Assembly (NCBI RefSeq): GCF_000090795.2
Contig: NW_003546296.1
Location: forward strand, 164,507-228,506
From: Amphimedon queenslandica
Lineage: Eukaryota; Porifera; Demospongiae; Haplosclerida; Niphatidae
Length of the DNA: 64,000 nt
Reading direction: 5' to 3'
A program made the position numbers and the translations under genes. The notes beneath the pieces were generated by a model, which did no database searches, had not been told where the DNA came from, and saw nothing but the letters and a program-made list of their open reading frames with translations. Shown here in pieces: positions 22,225 to 34,339 of the stretch; positions within the stretch are counted from its first letter, which is position 1, and every line of letters starts with the position of its first letter.

Positions 22225-22644
22225 ATGGGGCAAATGCAAGTAGGCTCTCAAGTGTCTGGAGAATCAGGAGAGGCAGAGACACCTTCTAAAAGTAAAGAAG
22301 GAGGTAGAGAGTTAAAGGGAGGGTCGCCCCGTGGAGAAAATGACCCAAGATCCCCATCAAGCAAGTTCCACAGGACACCATTGAGGTTCTTTCCAAAATA
22401 TGGGTCGGTTAGTAATAGGGGCGTGGCTCCTAACCCATCCTCTGAGAACTTGGATCCAGTGAGGTCTGACCCGAGATCTCCAAATAAGGAAATAATGAGA
22501 ACACCTATTCTTTCCACTAGTCCCAGGGGGGCGGGGCGAGGAGCTGGGTTTAGGGATAGAGGAGGACAAACAGCTCAAAAACTTTTCAATAAAACTGATA
22601 AAGTGTCCGTCCCACCATCAGAACCACTGGCTACTAAAAATTAA
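22225..22644 (+). CDS. CDCA3 (TOME-1)-like protein
   Basis: A single-exon gene of 139 residues. I choose the ATG at 22225 (MGQMQVGSQVSG) because the open frame further upstream has no ATG. It contains two copies of the CDCA3 motif DPRSPxxxxxRTPxxx: NDPRSPSSKFHRTPLRF and SDPRSPNKEIMRTPILS. In vertebrate CDCA3, a cell-cycle protein that helps destroy Wee1 through SCF, the same motif occurs twice near the N-terminus after an MG start. SP and TP sites suggest CDK phosphorylation. It is shorter than human CDCA3 (268 residues) and I see no KEN box or F-box. Function is inferred from the motif only. RMND5 follows on the same strand 289 bp downstream. Confidence 0.6.
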   Translation: MGQMQVGSQVSGESGEAETPSKSKEGGRELKGGSPRGENDPRSPSSKFHRTPLRFFPKYGSVSNRGVAPNPSSENLDPVRSDPRSPNKEIMRTPILSTSPRGAGRGAGFRDRGGQTAQKLFNKTDKVSVPPSEPLATKN

Positions 22645-22933
22645 AGAATATTTATAATTATTTCTGTGTTTTTATTATTATTAAATGCACTTATTATTAA
22701 AGATATTCTGTCTTTTGTATAGTTAGCAGATGCTTTCTGTTTATGTTTTTTGTTGATTTTGTGTTTATTGATAGTTTATGGCTATTTGTGGTAAAGTTTC
22801 CTCTGCATAAAATTCAAATTAATTGCAATTTTCATTAAGTGGGCGTGACTGTAAAGAACTAAAGATTCAAAAAAGAATCCGGCATTCCGTACACTATCGT
22901 ATATGTTAAAGTAAAGCCCCACCCACTAAAAAA

Positions 22934-25615
22934 ATGGAGGCGTGCTTGGCTGTCGAGAAAGAACACACTAAAGTGAATCAAAAGCTTCAGTCAGCCTCCC
23001 AGACCATCTCAAATAAAATGGAAGAGACAATAAACTCTCTCCAATCTCTGAGGTCTTCTCTTGCTAATGGCAAGCCTCCTTTTAAACTAATTTAACTTTT
23101 AAATTTAAATAATTTGTAGAAGAGAAACCAGTGCTGACAGACGAAGAGGTGCAATCAGTTAAATCTCTCATTTCTCAAGTGACGTCTGACGTACAGTCCG
23201 TCTCACAGACCCACAAGGACATGCATGCTTCAATTTCCAAATATGGTCGCATTATCGACAAAGTAGGCGTGGGACGTTACTAAAAATAGCCATTATTATT
23301 ATTTATTGATAGTATTTCATGCAAGACAGTAAAAGTGTTAGTTCCAGTATTACAGCTCAGCAGAACAAGGCGTCTCTTAGTAGAGCCATTTATGAGCACT
23401 TACTGAGAGAAGGAAGAATGGATGTGGCAGAAACATTATTAAAAGTAATTAACTATTATCAATTAACTTATTTATTATTATTAATTAACTTATTATTAAT
23501 TATTATTAATTAACTTATTATTAATTTATTATTATTATTGTACTGTAGGAAGCTGGTCTCTCACATGAGGAGAGTTTCATGACTTTATTTAAAGACATAC
23601 ACTACATTGTGCAGGCGCTGAGGAACAGAGACGTCGATCCAGCTCTGAGGTAATTAGTGGGTGTGGTTAAGTAGAATGTAATTTGCACCAAGACTTTACT
23701 CCTACGTTGTATTTGACTTAAAGGGAATCCATAATAAAGTGATACGAAATGACATCATCAATAATTCCTTTTAATATGAAATTACTAGAACTGGAGCCAA
23801 ATTAACCTTTAACATAATTCAAAACACTAGAACTGATACACTCACACACTCACGGACAAAAAAAGTTGTTTGAAAAATAGTTCAAAGTGTCACTATTCTT
23901 TGACTGACCTCTTGTTTACATGTGCTTCTGCTGACACTGTACTGGTAGTATGCTGGTATCAGCTTAATGAAGCCAGTGCTGTTTATGTTCGTGAGTATCC
24001 GTTATTCTTTGATTTGTTAATACTATATTAGATAAAGTATTAATGTATTTGCTGTTAATTGTCTTGTCATTGTGTTTACATGTACTCTGAATTTAATGTC
24101 GTAAAGACATACATGTATATGTATAGCATTATTGGTCTTTGGTCTGAATTTAGAACAATTTTAATATTTTGTAAAAAAATCTAATTTTGATCGGAATGAG
24201 CTCAAACTTTCTACACAACATAAGAACATGTATATGTATCAGGGAATGTTATAAAAATTGAGAATTCTCTACTTTTCATTTTTGGCAAAATTTGGCCCGA
24301 GACCATGTACTATAGTACAGGGACTTTTACCCGATTTTGGAGTAACTTTAAAAATTCGTAAAAAATCCAATTTTGATCAGAATCAGCTCAAACTTTCTAC
24401 ACAACATAAGAGAACATGTATATGTATCAGGGAATCTAAATTTAGGCCAATATTAAGTTTTGTACATATTGTATAATTGTGTTTCATTTCCAGGTGGGTT
24501 GAAGGCCACAGAGATGAGTTATTGCGCCATGGCAGTTCTCTTGAATTCAAACTCAAACAAAGAAAATATTTGCTCCTCCTTTCACTCGGTCAAATAAACG
24601 AGGCACTTTCATACGCTAAAGAACTAGGAGACTTCTCACCACTGCATAACAAGGGTTAGTATACTGAGGGGATTTACTGAGGGAATATACTGAGTGGGTA
24701 TTTAAATATACAGGCATTTCCTGTTTATTATGTACGCGTAGCCCCTGAAATAACAATAAATGATGTAGTAAATATTTCATGTTAACCTCCTTGTATCATA
24801 GAGACACTACTCACTGAATATACCCTACATGTACATGTACACCAACCTCCTCTCTCCCTCTCTCTCTCTGTCATAATGATGTCAGTCATTTCCTACATAC
24901 TCTGTTTACAAACACAATAGCACACCCGCACACTCAATACACTGTCCATTATTATTATTATTATTATTGATAAAAGGAGTAGCACCGACTCTCTGGAGCC
25001 TGTAGTCCTATACTATGACATAATTTTACTACTACACTAATGTACATATACATGTACACATACATGTATACAAACTGTATTAATGTGTTACTATGATTAT
25101 TTCTGAATGCCAGTCCCTACTTATATCACCGACCACATAAAGCCATACTTGTGTTGCTAATCGGATAATTCTAATTGAGTTAATTGCTAGGGTTTCGGTA
25201 TGTGAAAGTGACCAACCCATAAATTAAGCAATTACTATACAAATGATGACAAACCAATGTTAACCCACACAATGTACATTATATTTAACCCCTACATACA
25301 CATACATGTACATGTACTTCTATTGTTGCTGTATTTCCTTGTCTGTGGGAGCATATCTTTGTGGTCAGAGGTGTGAATACTTCTCCTTGTGAAAAAAATG
25401 TCAAAAATGTCTCCATTTTGTATTTACAGCTGCTAATTGATTACCTGTTACTTCTTCCCTCCCTCTCTCTCGTAACACATCAAATTTACATTAACTGTAA
25501 AAGCTATTGATACAATGAGTTTGTGTGTTAATTACGTGTTATAAACTAATTAAGGTTGATTGTTATGATGAGCATGTATACACAAGTTTGTTTTTCTACT
25601 CCCCCACCCTCTTTC

Positions 25616-25657
<42 letters not shown>

Positions 25658-26471
25658 CCCAGAGATCCAGCGGTTAATGGGTTGTCTGTTATTCATAAGA
25701 CGAGGTTTAGAGTCAAGCCCTTACTCCGATCTCCTCGACCCCTGGCACTGGAGCGACATTATTGATACTTTCACCAGGTGCAATGAACACTGTTAGATCT
25801 AGAGGGAGTTTAGGAGACTTTTAGCCTCTCATGTTTAGCCTAAGTCTCCTTAAGTCTCCTATTTTTAGTTATAGATTGGTCTCTCAAAATTTATTTCTAG
25901 ATCAAACAATTATTATTATTATTATTGTTATTATTATTTATTATCATTCTAGGGATGCTTGTTATCTATTAGGTCTTTCTTTAGAGAGTCCATTGGCAGT
26001 GTCTCTAGCGATAGGTTCAGCTGCTCTTCCTCAGCTGCTCCACCTCCAGTCTGTTATGATTCAACGGCAAATGGCTGACGTACTCTCAGGCCGCGACGAA
26101 TTACCCTGTGAGATACAGTTACCATGGCGATATCGCTACCACTCGATATTCACATGTCCGATCTTGCGCCAGCAAACTTCAGGTGAGCCATGGGTATGGT
26201 TGCAGGTGTGGTTAGGTTTTTTGTATGTGTAGAGTCTAATCCGCCAGTGAGACTGAACTGTGGTCACGCCATATCCAGAGATGCAATGAAGAAACTAGTG
26301 GGACACTCTGGAAGGTAGCGTATACATGTACAGAATATTGTTTCTGTTTAGTGTGTATTCATTAAGAGTTGAGTTGGACTCTCTCTTTTTCTCTTTTATT
26401 TCTGCAGATTAAAGTGTCCCTATTGCCCGTTGGAGATGATGGCCAAGGACGTTCACATTTTAAAATTTTAA
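22934..26471 (+). CDS. RMND5A: RMND5 (GID2), RING subunit of the CTLH E3 ubiquitin ligase
   Basis: The product pairs with MAEA as the catalytic RING heterodimer of the CTLH/GID ubiquitin ligase. About nine exons from ATG 22934 to TAA 26471 give the complete family layout: N-terminal helices (SASQTISNKMEETINSLQSL), a LisH-like segment (LSRAIYEHLLREGRMDVAETL), CTLH (WVEGHRDELLRHGSSLEFKL), CRA, and the C-terminal divergent RING from FTCPILRQQTSESNPPVRL through LNCGHAISRDAMKKL to LKCPYCPLEM. The RING keeps the reduced Cys/His set typical of RMND5. The protein ends DVHILKF, like the hydrophobic end of human RMND5A/B. It is equally related to the vertebrate A and B paralogues. An intron holds repeat array C. 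Confidence 0.93.
24150..24436 (-). repeat. 186-bp palindromic repeat array C (about 1.5 units)
   Basis: Inverted relative to array A, in the large RMND5 intron, truncated mid-unit on both sides. One junction with TGTACTATAGTACA at about 24307-24320. Confidence 0.95.
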
Positions 26472-27909
26472 ATTAAAAACATGTTCCATTATTACTCACG
26501 TACAACATAAACGTATTCATTAAAGTAACGTTGTATAGCATTGGTCCTTATCAGCCATTATAGTGTTCATTAATTCATAAGACAACTCTTTATTATGATA
26601 ATGGTCCTGTGTCATTACCATGGTAACTAATGGAGAAGACAACAATAGAGATCTCAACCCACATACCACCAGGAGTCATAATAAATATACAATAATGATA
26701 GGAGGGGCTGCTTTAATGATCCTTTCATTCTGTCTCTTATTTTTTAATTACATGAATAGAGTAGAAGTAATTGCGTGTCAATTGTGGTTTTATTGGCATT
26801 TGGTAATAATTTAGACTATAAATATACATGTAGTGTAGCTTCTATGTAATAGTACAAAAAAAGAGGTGTCCTTTATGTGGAGGTTATTTTATACAGTAAG
26901 GAATGTAACTGGTACACTAGGTGCTGTCCATTAAATGGAGGTATACGCTATAGAGAGTGTCCGTTAAGGAAAGATATAAAGGTATTAGAATGGAATTGGT
27001 GTGTTTATCAAGTGTGTGTTTATTTAAATTATCATATTTCGGATTGCAGCTGTTGTGGGGTGAGCCTTCATGTTTATACTGGAAATGGTAATGAATGTTA
27101 ATTAGTTCATATAGGATTTGATAATGTACAATGGATGCTGTCTTAGTGTCACTTTAGTCTAATTATTATAATGCAATATAGCCTCTCTTAACGGACAGCA
27201 CCTAGTGTACCAATTACATTTCTTACTAACCTCCACATAAAGGACACCTCTGTATAACAGAGACACTTCTTGTATCAAGTGCATGTCTATTATATAGAGG
27301 CTAGTCTGTACATGTATATGATCCTTTGTTCTATGGTACAATCCTTCTTTGTACAGTTTCATCTACCCAATTATCACTGTGTGAGTGTTAATGGAAGACT
27401 GGGCATATCCAAGCCTCTTTTGTCTTACCAAGAGTACATGATGGGTAGATGTACCTTACTACATGATGTGTATGTTACAAAGGGTATCATGTTACCTATT
27501 GGATTACATTATCCAACACTTCTTCACTAGATAATAATGTATATACTAAATGTATGATAGTATCTCTTCACTGCCAGCCTGGAGGTAAATGTCACTTTGT
27601 GTTTTTGGCTAACAGCTGGACAGGTACGTGTGTTGACTGCAGAACAGGAGATTACTTTGATGATTAAAAATGAAACAAAAAGATTAAAATAGTAATAATC
27701 ATGCAACAAATAAAATGTAGCATTATACATTATAGAAAAAAGGAGGGAAAGATACAGGTGGCGACAGGTGCATGTGACACAACAAGAGGAAATCAGTATA
27801 ATAACAACAGAGGAATTGTTTATTATGATGAATTAGATTGAGAGAGAGAGAGTTTAATTGCGAATACGTAGTATAAATTGCCATAATTTCTCCAATTAAT
27901 CAAATTATT
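26472..27909. other. Intergenic region between convergent RMND5 and dystrobrevin
   Basis: Contains the inverted-repeat element at 26863-27262 and AT-rich sequence. A 64-codon frame at 26620-26814 has a hydrophobic middle (ALMILSFCLLFFNYM) but no homology I recognise and no gene context; it is not called. Confidence 0.6.
26863..27262. mobile_element. 400-bp non-autonomous element with long terminal inverted repeats
   Basis: The left end (AGAGGTGTCCTTTATGTGGA onward, about 75 bp) recurs in inverse complement at the right end (27185-27262), including the distinctive GGTACACTAGGTGCTGTCC. The left arm has an extra insertion of about 10 bp (TTATACAG). No protein is encoded. A solo arm of the same family lies in UBE4B at about 44205-44330. 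The AGGTGTCC ends relate it to the element carrying the 61-bp minisatellite. Confidence 0.75.
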
Positions 27910-30900
27910 TTACCATACTACTGACAGTCGCTGACCACTATTATCAGCACCCGTTGAGAGATAGCCGTCTTTAGTGGGCGGAGTCACAACTACTTTTAAA
28001 TCCAGGCTACCAGTCCTCTGGTGTCCATCAGTGTTAATGACGCTGTGCTGGAGTAGAGGAGAGACTCGGTTCCCATCCTTAAGACCCATGAACCCAGAGT
28101 GGAGCCGATTAACACGTCCAAGAAGACTGTCCAGCTCCATGCTTAAGTGTTGCTTCTTTTGTGTGGCTTCGTCGATTCGATTTGAATCAGTGTCATAATC
28201 CTCCAGTCCCAGTTCGTTGAGTATCGTGATACTGTCTCTCGTGCTTCCTCCATCAGAGCTGAAACTCATTTTAGTAGCTCCGTCCCTAAGGTCTGGTTCG
28301 ATGTCTTGTAGCAACTGGTCGACTTCTAGACTTAGTTTCCTGAGAAGAGAGAGAAGAAACAAGTTAAGTACTTGTTAACAAAGTGTCAGTATGTCATTGT
28401 ATTGCATTGTAGCAGAGTGTTAACTTGGTGTTATACATGTGTCAGTTCAGATTGTTTTCACACAAACACGTCAAGTGGGAGTGTATGCAGCTGCTACTGG
28501 AACATTAGGTATATCTCCAAATAAAGATGTCTTTTGTTAAGGTTTATAAGCTCATGATGAATTATTAACAGTCAATTAAGCTAAAATTTCTTTTTTTATT
28601 TTGAAATTTTTGATTAATTAGTGGAATGCAGCTTGCTTTTATCACATGCTTGTAATTAGAAACTGTTGTTTACTTATCTATAATAAACTTTATTGTTATT
28701 ATTATTACTACCACAGATATTTAACAGTTATTCTATAAGCAATGACCTATACTGTGTGTGTCCTAGTTTTGGCGGTTACTTCCACCCCTTTTGTCACAGT
28801 AGCAGGTGTATTGTTTCCTATCATATTTCAGTGTTTTGGATTCCAATGCTCCACAACACTAACAGTGCACATTCTTTAAGAGATACATCATTAATTAAAA
28901 GGAAATTAGTAGAATTAAGGCATGCACATATCACTATAGCTGTATCAATGGAATGCAAGTACATGTACAAGTAGTTGGAGTTTCTGCTAGGAATATTTTG
29001 AATTTTGATGATTTTCTTACTAAGTGAAGAGATACTGCATGCATAGTGGTTCTTCTGTGAATTGTTTAAAAGTATTTAAATATTTGTGACACATGGATAG
29101 GTGTGGACTGTGTTTACATAAGACCAAAGGCTTCTGTATTGTGTCAAGAAGTACCTGTGAAGTTCATTCACAGGTGCATCTCAAAGGGTTTAAGTCACAC
29201 ACGATAACGTACATGAAATAAAGAGAGGGGAGCTATATCCTTACTTGTTAATCATGTTAAATTCATCCTGTTCTCTCTTGTCCAAGATATGACCGGCAGA
29301 GCAGGTCTTGGCCATACCAAGTCCAGACCGTGGGAAAGTATGCGTGTTGATATCAAGACTCCGCCTACCATGACTGGTACCCAGTTCCTCATCAGCGATC
29401 CTCTGGAGGGAGCGGTGGGGTAAAGTGGCGAATCCTCCGGCATGAGTAGCTCTCCTTATGCTTGGGATGATTGGACTAGGTTTACGTAATCCTCCATCGA
29501 TCACCGGACTACTGGCACCCTCGAGACCATGCCCATCACCCTCGGAGCTACTGGTGCTCTCGTAGGACAAGCGGCGAGTGGAGTTGGTCTGATGGTCACG
29601 TCTCGGGCTTGAGAGAGAGTCTTTGCTGCCAATACGAATGACAGTGGGTCTATGTACTGGTTCTGGTGTAACGGATGGGCTGCTAATAAAGGAGAGAGAG
29701 AGAGGAGAAATTATGACATGACAGATTGTAAATATGCTTGTCTTCTTGTTAACAATATGTATCATGGACAATATACACACACACACTGAGACAACAAGGA
29801 ATCACACAACAGAGGAATATGTTCATGACTATACTTATGTCATTCACTGTCTGATGCATCAGTCAATTCTTAGTTTGTTTGAAGACAAGACTATATTCTT
29901 TTTATGTGGATCAAGACTAGTGCTAACAGTCTAGAATTGCTGTGTGTGTTTTTAAAGCAATATGCTTTCAATTTCAGACTTTAATGATCAAAAGTTGATT
30001 TTACTAGGCAACTTTGACTATCAAGCATTACAATAATAAATAACATTTCATGATAATAATAAACTGTTATTTTAGTGCCTTACCTCCTCCCATGCATTGG
30101 GCTCTCCAGTAAACTAGCGGAGCGCCTGTTCAAAGAGCTGCTGCTACTGTAGTCAATAAGGTCTTTGCTTCGTAGGCGGAGTTTAGTTGAGGTCTCAGCC
30201 GGCTCATCCATGATACGAAACACCTTGCTGTTAACTGAGGAGGAAAAACCCATACGACTTTTAAAGCTTTTATTGTAGTCCTGGCACTCGTAGACTCTGT
30301 GCTCGAGTTTGTGGCCATCAGAAGTGCGTCCCTTTAAAAAGCATATCTAGAAAGAGAGAGGGAGGGAGGAGAGGTTAGGATTGTGATAACAAATTGTAAA
30401 TAAAGAGGTCAATGGGTGGGCTTTGTGGTAAAGCAATACCAACTAGACCTACCCCACCATTAACAGTAATACTCCTGCTCTCTCACCATTGGATAGTTCA
30501 ATGGGAGTAAAGAAGCCATAATAATATTGTACCAACCACTAGTTGGCAACAACAACAACAAAACAACAAGGATTAAAGCATATATATACTCATTGGGATA
30601 TTAATATAATAATGAAGTGACAGAGCAGGTGGTATTACTATAGAAATCCCTCCAATTAGTCTTACAGTACATTTATAATTAGCTTACCTGACACATATTG
30701 TAATTGGAGCATTCTTCACATTGGTATCTGTAGCCTTTGATTGTCTTCTTGCTACAAATACTGCACTTGACCTGGTGAATTACTACAAAGGGAGAGAGAG
30801 GAAGACATAGTATGTAATGCTACTAATAGAGGAAGAGAGTATGCTCTACACATTACAAGGGGAACAAGATTATAATTGTGCTGGAGTTACAATAAGATTA

Positions 30901-32052
30901 ATGTTCTGGTTGAAGGAATGTACATTATACATGTATGTGTGTGTATGTGTGTGTGTGTGCCTGCCTGCTAGTTTTAGTGAACTCTGTGTGTTTGTATAGC
31001 ATAAATGTTTTAATGCAACACTGCCTCTTATAATAAACAAAATATTAAATAATAAACAAATCACCCACTTTAAACTGCCACCCCCTCAATGCTAACCTTT
31101 CTCTATTGAAGGGAGAGTGGTCCAGAGGTGTAGCCATGAGAGGAAGTTCAATGGAGGAGAGGCAGTGAATGCCTTGACTAGCTCCAAAAGAGACAGCCAT
31201 GGTCTCTGCAGCCCACCATCTTCCTCCTCATCTTGAATGTCATCTTGGTTACGGACATAGAATAAACACTCGGACATCGCACGATCAACCGAAGTGACGT
31301 CAGGATAAAGGATCTCTTGAAGAAAATTAGCCAACTGCAATAAAGAGAGAGAGAGAGAGAGGTTTTAAATGTAATTAGCGGGAAGATTGTTTCACTTACC
31401 AGCTGCATGGACTCACAAAAGAATTGCAATCCATCAAGACCAACTGTGCCATTGCGAGCCAAAATTCCAAACATGTCTAATGGAGGAGGATTACAAGTAA
31501 ACATGATTCTCTCTCTTTTCTCTTACATTTTGCTTTATCAGATATTTTCCCTCCACAGAAAAGGCACAGGATAATCTTGAGGACACCAACAGTTCCCCGG
31601 CTGTCTGGAGTGCCACTAAAAGGTAAAGAATAAAATATAAGGGCAGTTATGTTGCAAGATCTTGTCTTACCACTGAAGAGCCATCATGAACCAATTGAAG
31701 CAAGTGGTGTGCGCCTCTTGTAGACTAGAAGGATTGTATTTTGGGAGGTTGTTCTTCAAAGCAGCATATATCTCCTCCATAATGAGAGAGAGCTGGGACT
31801 CGGTCACTTCATTGTCGACTGGTAATGGCTGGAGGCCCGTTGAGTGGAAGATGTCCTGGAGGTTGCTTAACTCGAGCCTGTGGAGGAGGAAGCATGTCTG
31901 GAGGCGCCTCAGTTTGAAACAGAGTCTGTAGCGAGGGAATCTGATGTCATTGTAAGTTGCTGCAGTGATGGGAATAGAGAAGGTTGTACAGTTAGCATTA
32001 TGGCACGTGGCATTACAGCAGACTTACCTAGTTCACCAAGGAGAGTGTTCAT
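27910..32052 (-). CDS. DTNA: Dystrobrevin-like protein (EF-hand region plus ZZ zinc finger)
   Basis: Dystrobrevins join dystrophin and syntrophin in the membrane-linked glycoprotein complex. About nine exons from ATG 32052 (MNTLLGEL) to stop 27910. The N-terminal EF-hand region reads IRFPRYRLCFKLRRLQTCFL, LSLIMEEIYAALKNNLPKY, VGVLKIILCLFCGGKISDK and LNFLSWLHLWTTLPSIEKV. An intact ZZ finger follows: CSICSKKTIKGYRYQCEEC, NYNMCQICFLKG, then HKLEH. The C-terminal half is Ser-rich, with a short helix near KKQHLSMELDSLLGRVNRL where vertebrate proteins have two coiled coils. No WW domain or spectrin repeats precede the EF region, so dystrobrevin fits better than dystrophin. It is not specifically the vertebrate A or B paralogue. 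The ATG is the first in-frame one after an upstream stop. Confidence 0.85.
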
Positions 32053-32441
32053 CTTTTCAAAGGTAGGGAGAAGCTCTTTTGCTTTTTTTTCAACAAATGA
32101 TAGAGACTTGCTTGCTTGCAGCTAACAATTACTTGAAATTGGCGAAAGAAGATAGATGGAGTCTTTTATATTCGCAGCCCCAGCCACACCCCCAAATATT
32201 TAGTGCATGCATTTAATTCAATTAATTGTACAACAACAATGAATTCAGTAATGATGAATTGATATTAATAATAATAATAATAATAATACTAACAATAATA
32301 ATAATAATGATAAACATTCTATCTGACACTGATACCATCAGTTTTGTCCATTATAACAATACTAGTGGAAAGAAATTAAGGAAAATATAGACTACTATAG
32401 AAGAGAAGTGACACTTCATATTTATGCTATGAAAGGTACAA

Positions 32442-32539
32442 ATGGACAAGCAAGAGCTACAAATTCCCCTTGAAGAAGACGGCAGCTACAAATTAGCATT
32501 AAAATGGAATGCAGCTAAGGACAGGCAAGACTCAACTTG
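32442..32539 (+). CDS. Possible orphan first exon
   Basis: ATG in fair context, 32 codons (MDKQELQIPLEEDGSYKLAL...), ending in a strong donor (TTG/GTAAGTG). It is head-to-head with dystrobrevin, 389 bp from its ATG, as expected for a divergent gene. I find no downstream exon: the first acceptor (TTTAAACAG) would give a stop at once. It may be a short or broken gene, or chance. Confidence 0.25.
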
Positions 32540-33054
32540 GTAAGTGCATGCGTTATTAATTCAGTTTTAAATTTTAAACAGAATCCCTTTAACCCAGCTG
32601 CTAGGACCGATGTTTAAGGCTGCATGTACACGCACACACTTAATGTAAGCTAACATGTTCACAGATTAAGTAATAAAGTGTACAGAAACAAATGAAATTA
32701 GTAAATTAATAGTGCATGAGTCTACTTGTCGTACTTGATAAAATTGATATTTTAAAATATGGAAAGTTATTATAAGGAGAGGAAGGAAAGGATGAGGATA
32801 TTTATATACACCAGGACATGATGGGGTACTCTTAGCTGCACTGCCTGTTAACATCACTGCAGTACACAGCACTGACTCATACTTACATCACAGTATTAAC
32901 AAGTTAATGTTAATATTAATATTAATATCAATGTTTGTGACGCAACAAGTTAGAGTAACTGAAACACCATTAGTAACCTTTTCCTTGTGTAGTACAAAGT
33001 GTTAAGAGATAATTAATTGAATTTTCACATGTGCTTATGTTGCCTAGATACTCA

Positions 33055-33392
33055 AATTTAGATTCTTTACAAATTTTTTAAGAGTTAGAAAATTGGGCCA
33101 AAGACCCTGTGCTGTAGTACAGGGACTTTGGTCAAATTTTGCCAAAAATAAAAAGTAAAGAATTCTCAATTTTTATAACATTCCCTGATACATATACATG
33201 TTCTTATGTTGTGTAGAAAGTTTGAGCTGATTCTCAACAAAATTAGATTTGTTACAAATTTTTGAAGTTGCTCCAAAATCAGGTCAAAGTCCCTGTACTA
33301 TAGTACATGGTCTAGAGCCAAATTTCACCAAAAATCACTGGAGAGAATTCTTAATTTTTATCACATTTCCTGATACATAAACATGTTCTTAT
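33055..33392 (+). repeat. 186-bp palindromic repeat array D (about 1.8 units)
   Basis: Same orientation as array A, intergenic. The first junction is altered (CCCTGTGCTGTAGTACAGGG, near-palindrome); the second has the standard CTGTACTATAGTACATGG. Confidence 0.9.
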
Positions 33393-33714
33393 CAAATTAG
33401 ACCCAATCTTCACTTAAGTTTTGGACATTTTAAGTTCATTATTACCAAAATATAACCAATACAGCTGCCTTTAATCTAAACATAAGAGGCTTATACTCGT
33501 AAAGTATAAAATGGCCCTACATGCAGTAGTGATGAGGTGTTGTATCCTTATTAAGGAGTGTGTTTGGCTCAATGTTTATATCAAAAAATGTCAAGCAGCT
33601 GGGTTACGTCATTAGCCATAAAGCATATTTCAAAATGACACAAGAATATACCAAATAGATGACCACACATGTGAATAGAATGATGCAAATATGAAAGATG
33701 GAATGCACTTGATT

Positions 33715-34306
33715 ATTTTATGGACACTATATGGACATTTTGTAATGTCCATATACTAAAGTACCTCTGAAATGAGGACACCTCTGTATTAAGGACAGGT
33801 AGTGTGGGCCCAATGGTGTCCTTAATAAAGAGGCTACACTGTACATGTATTAAGGACAGGTAGTGTGGGCCCAATGGTGTCCTTAATAAAGAGGCTACAC
33901 TGTACATGTATTAAGGACAGGTAGTGTGGGCCCAATGGTGTCCTTAATAAAGAGGCTACACTGTACATGTATTAAGGACAGGTAGTGTGGGCCCAATGGT
34001 GTCCTTAATAAAGAGGCTACACTGTACATGTATTAAGGACAGGTAGTGTGGGCCCAATGGTGTCCTTAATAAAGAGGCTACACTGTACATGTATTAAGGA
34101 CAGGTAGTGTGGGCCCAATGGTGTCCTTAATAAAGAGGCTACACTGTACATGTATTAAGGACAGGTAGTGTGGGCCCAATGGTGTCCTTAATAAAGAGGC
34201 TACACTGTACATGTATTAAGGACAGGTAGTGTGGGCCCAATGGTGTCCTTAATAAAGAGGCTACACTGTACATGTATTAAGGACAGGTAGTGTGGGCCCA
34301 ATGGTG
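33715..34306 (+). repeat. 61-bp minisatellite array (about 8.5 units) with element-like left flank
   Basis: Head-to-tail 61-bp units (AAGGACAGGTAGTGTGGGCC ... CTTAATAAAGAGGCTACACT) that are almost identical. The left flank (GGACATTTTGTAATGTCC hairpin, then CTCTGAAATGAGGACACCTC) recurs at 43760-43830 without the array, so the minisatellite probably grew inside a dispersed element. The near-identity points to recent expansion; copy number may be collapsed in the assembly. Confidence 0.95.
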
Positions 34307-34339
34307 TATGTGTAATGTTAGAAACTTAACAATAACGAT

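Larger units (their letters stand above)
32053..34339. other. Intergenic region between dystrobrevin and MED18
   Basis: Holds a possible orphan exon (32442-32539), repeat array D and the 61-bp minisatellite. Otherwise AT-rich sequence with short microsatellites near 32265-32310. Confidence 0.6.

Noticed and set aside
26620-26814. Small membrane-protein-like frame
   Set aside because: One hydrophobic stretch in AT-rich DNA beside a mobile element; composition alone can explain it.
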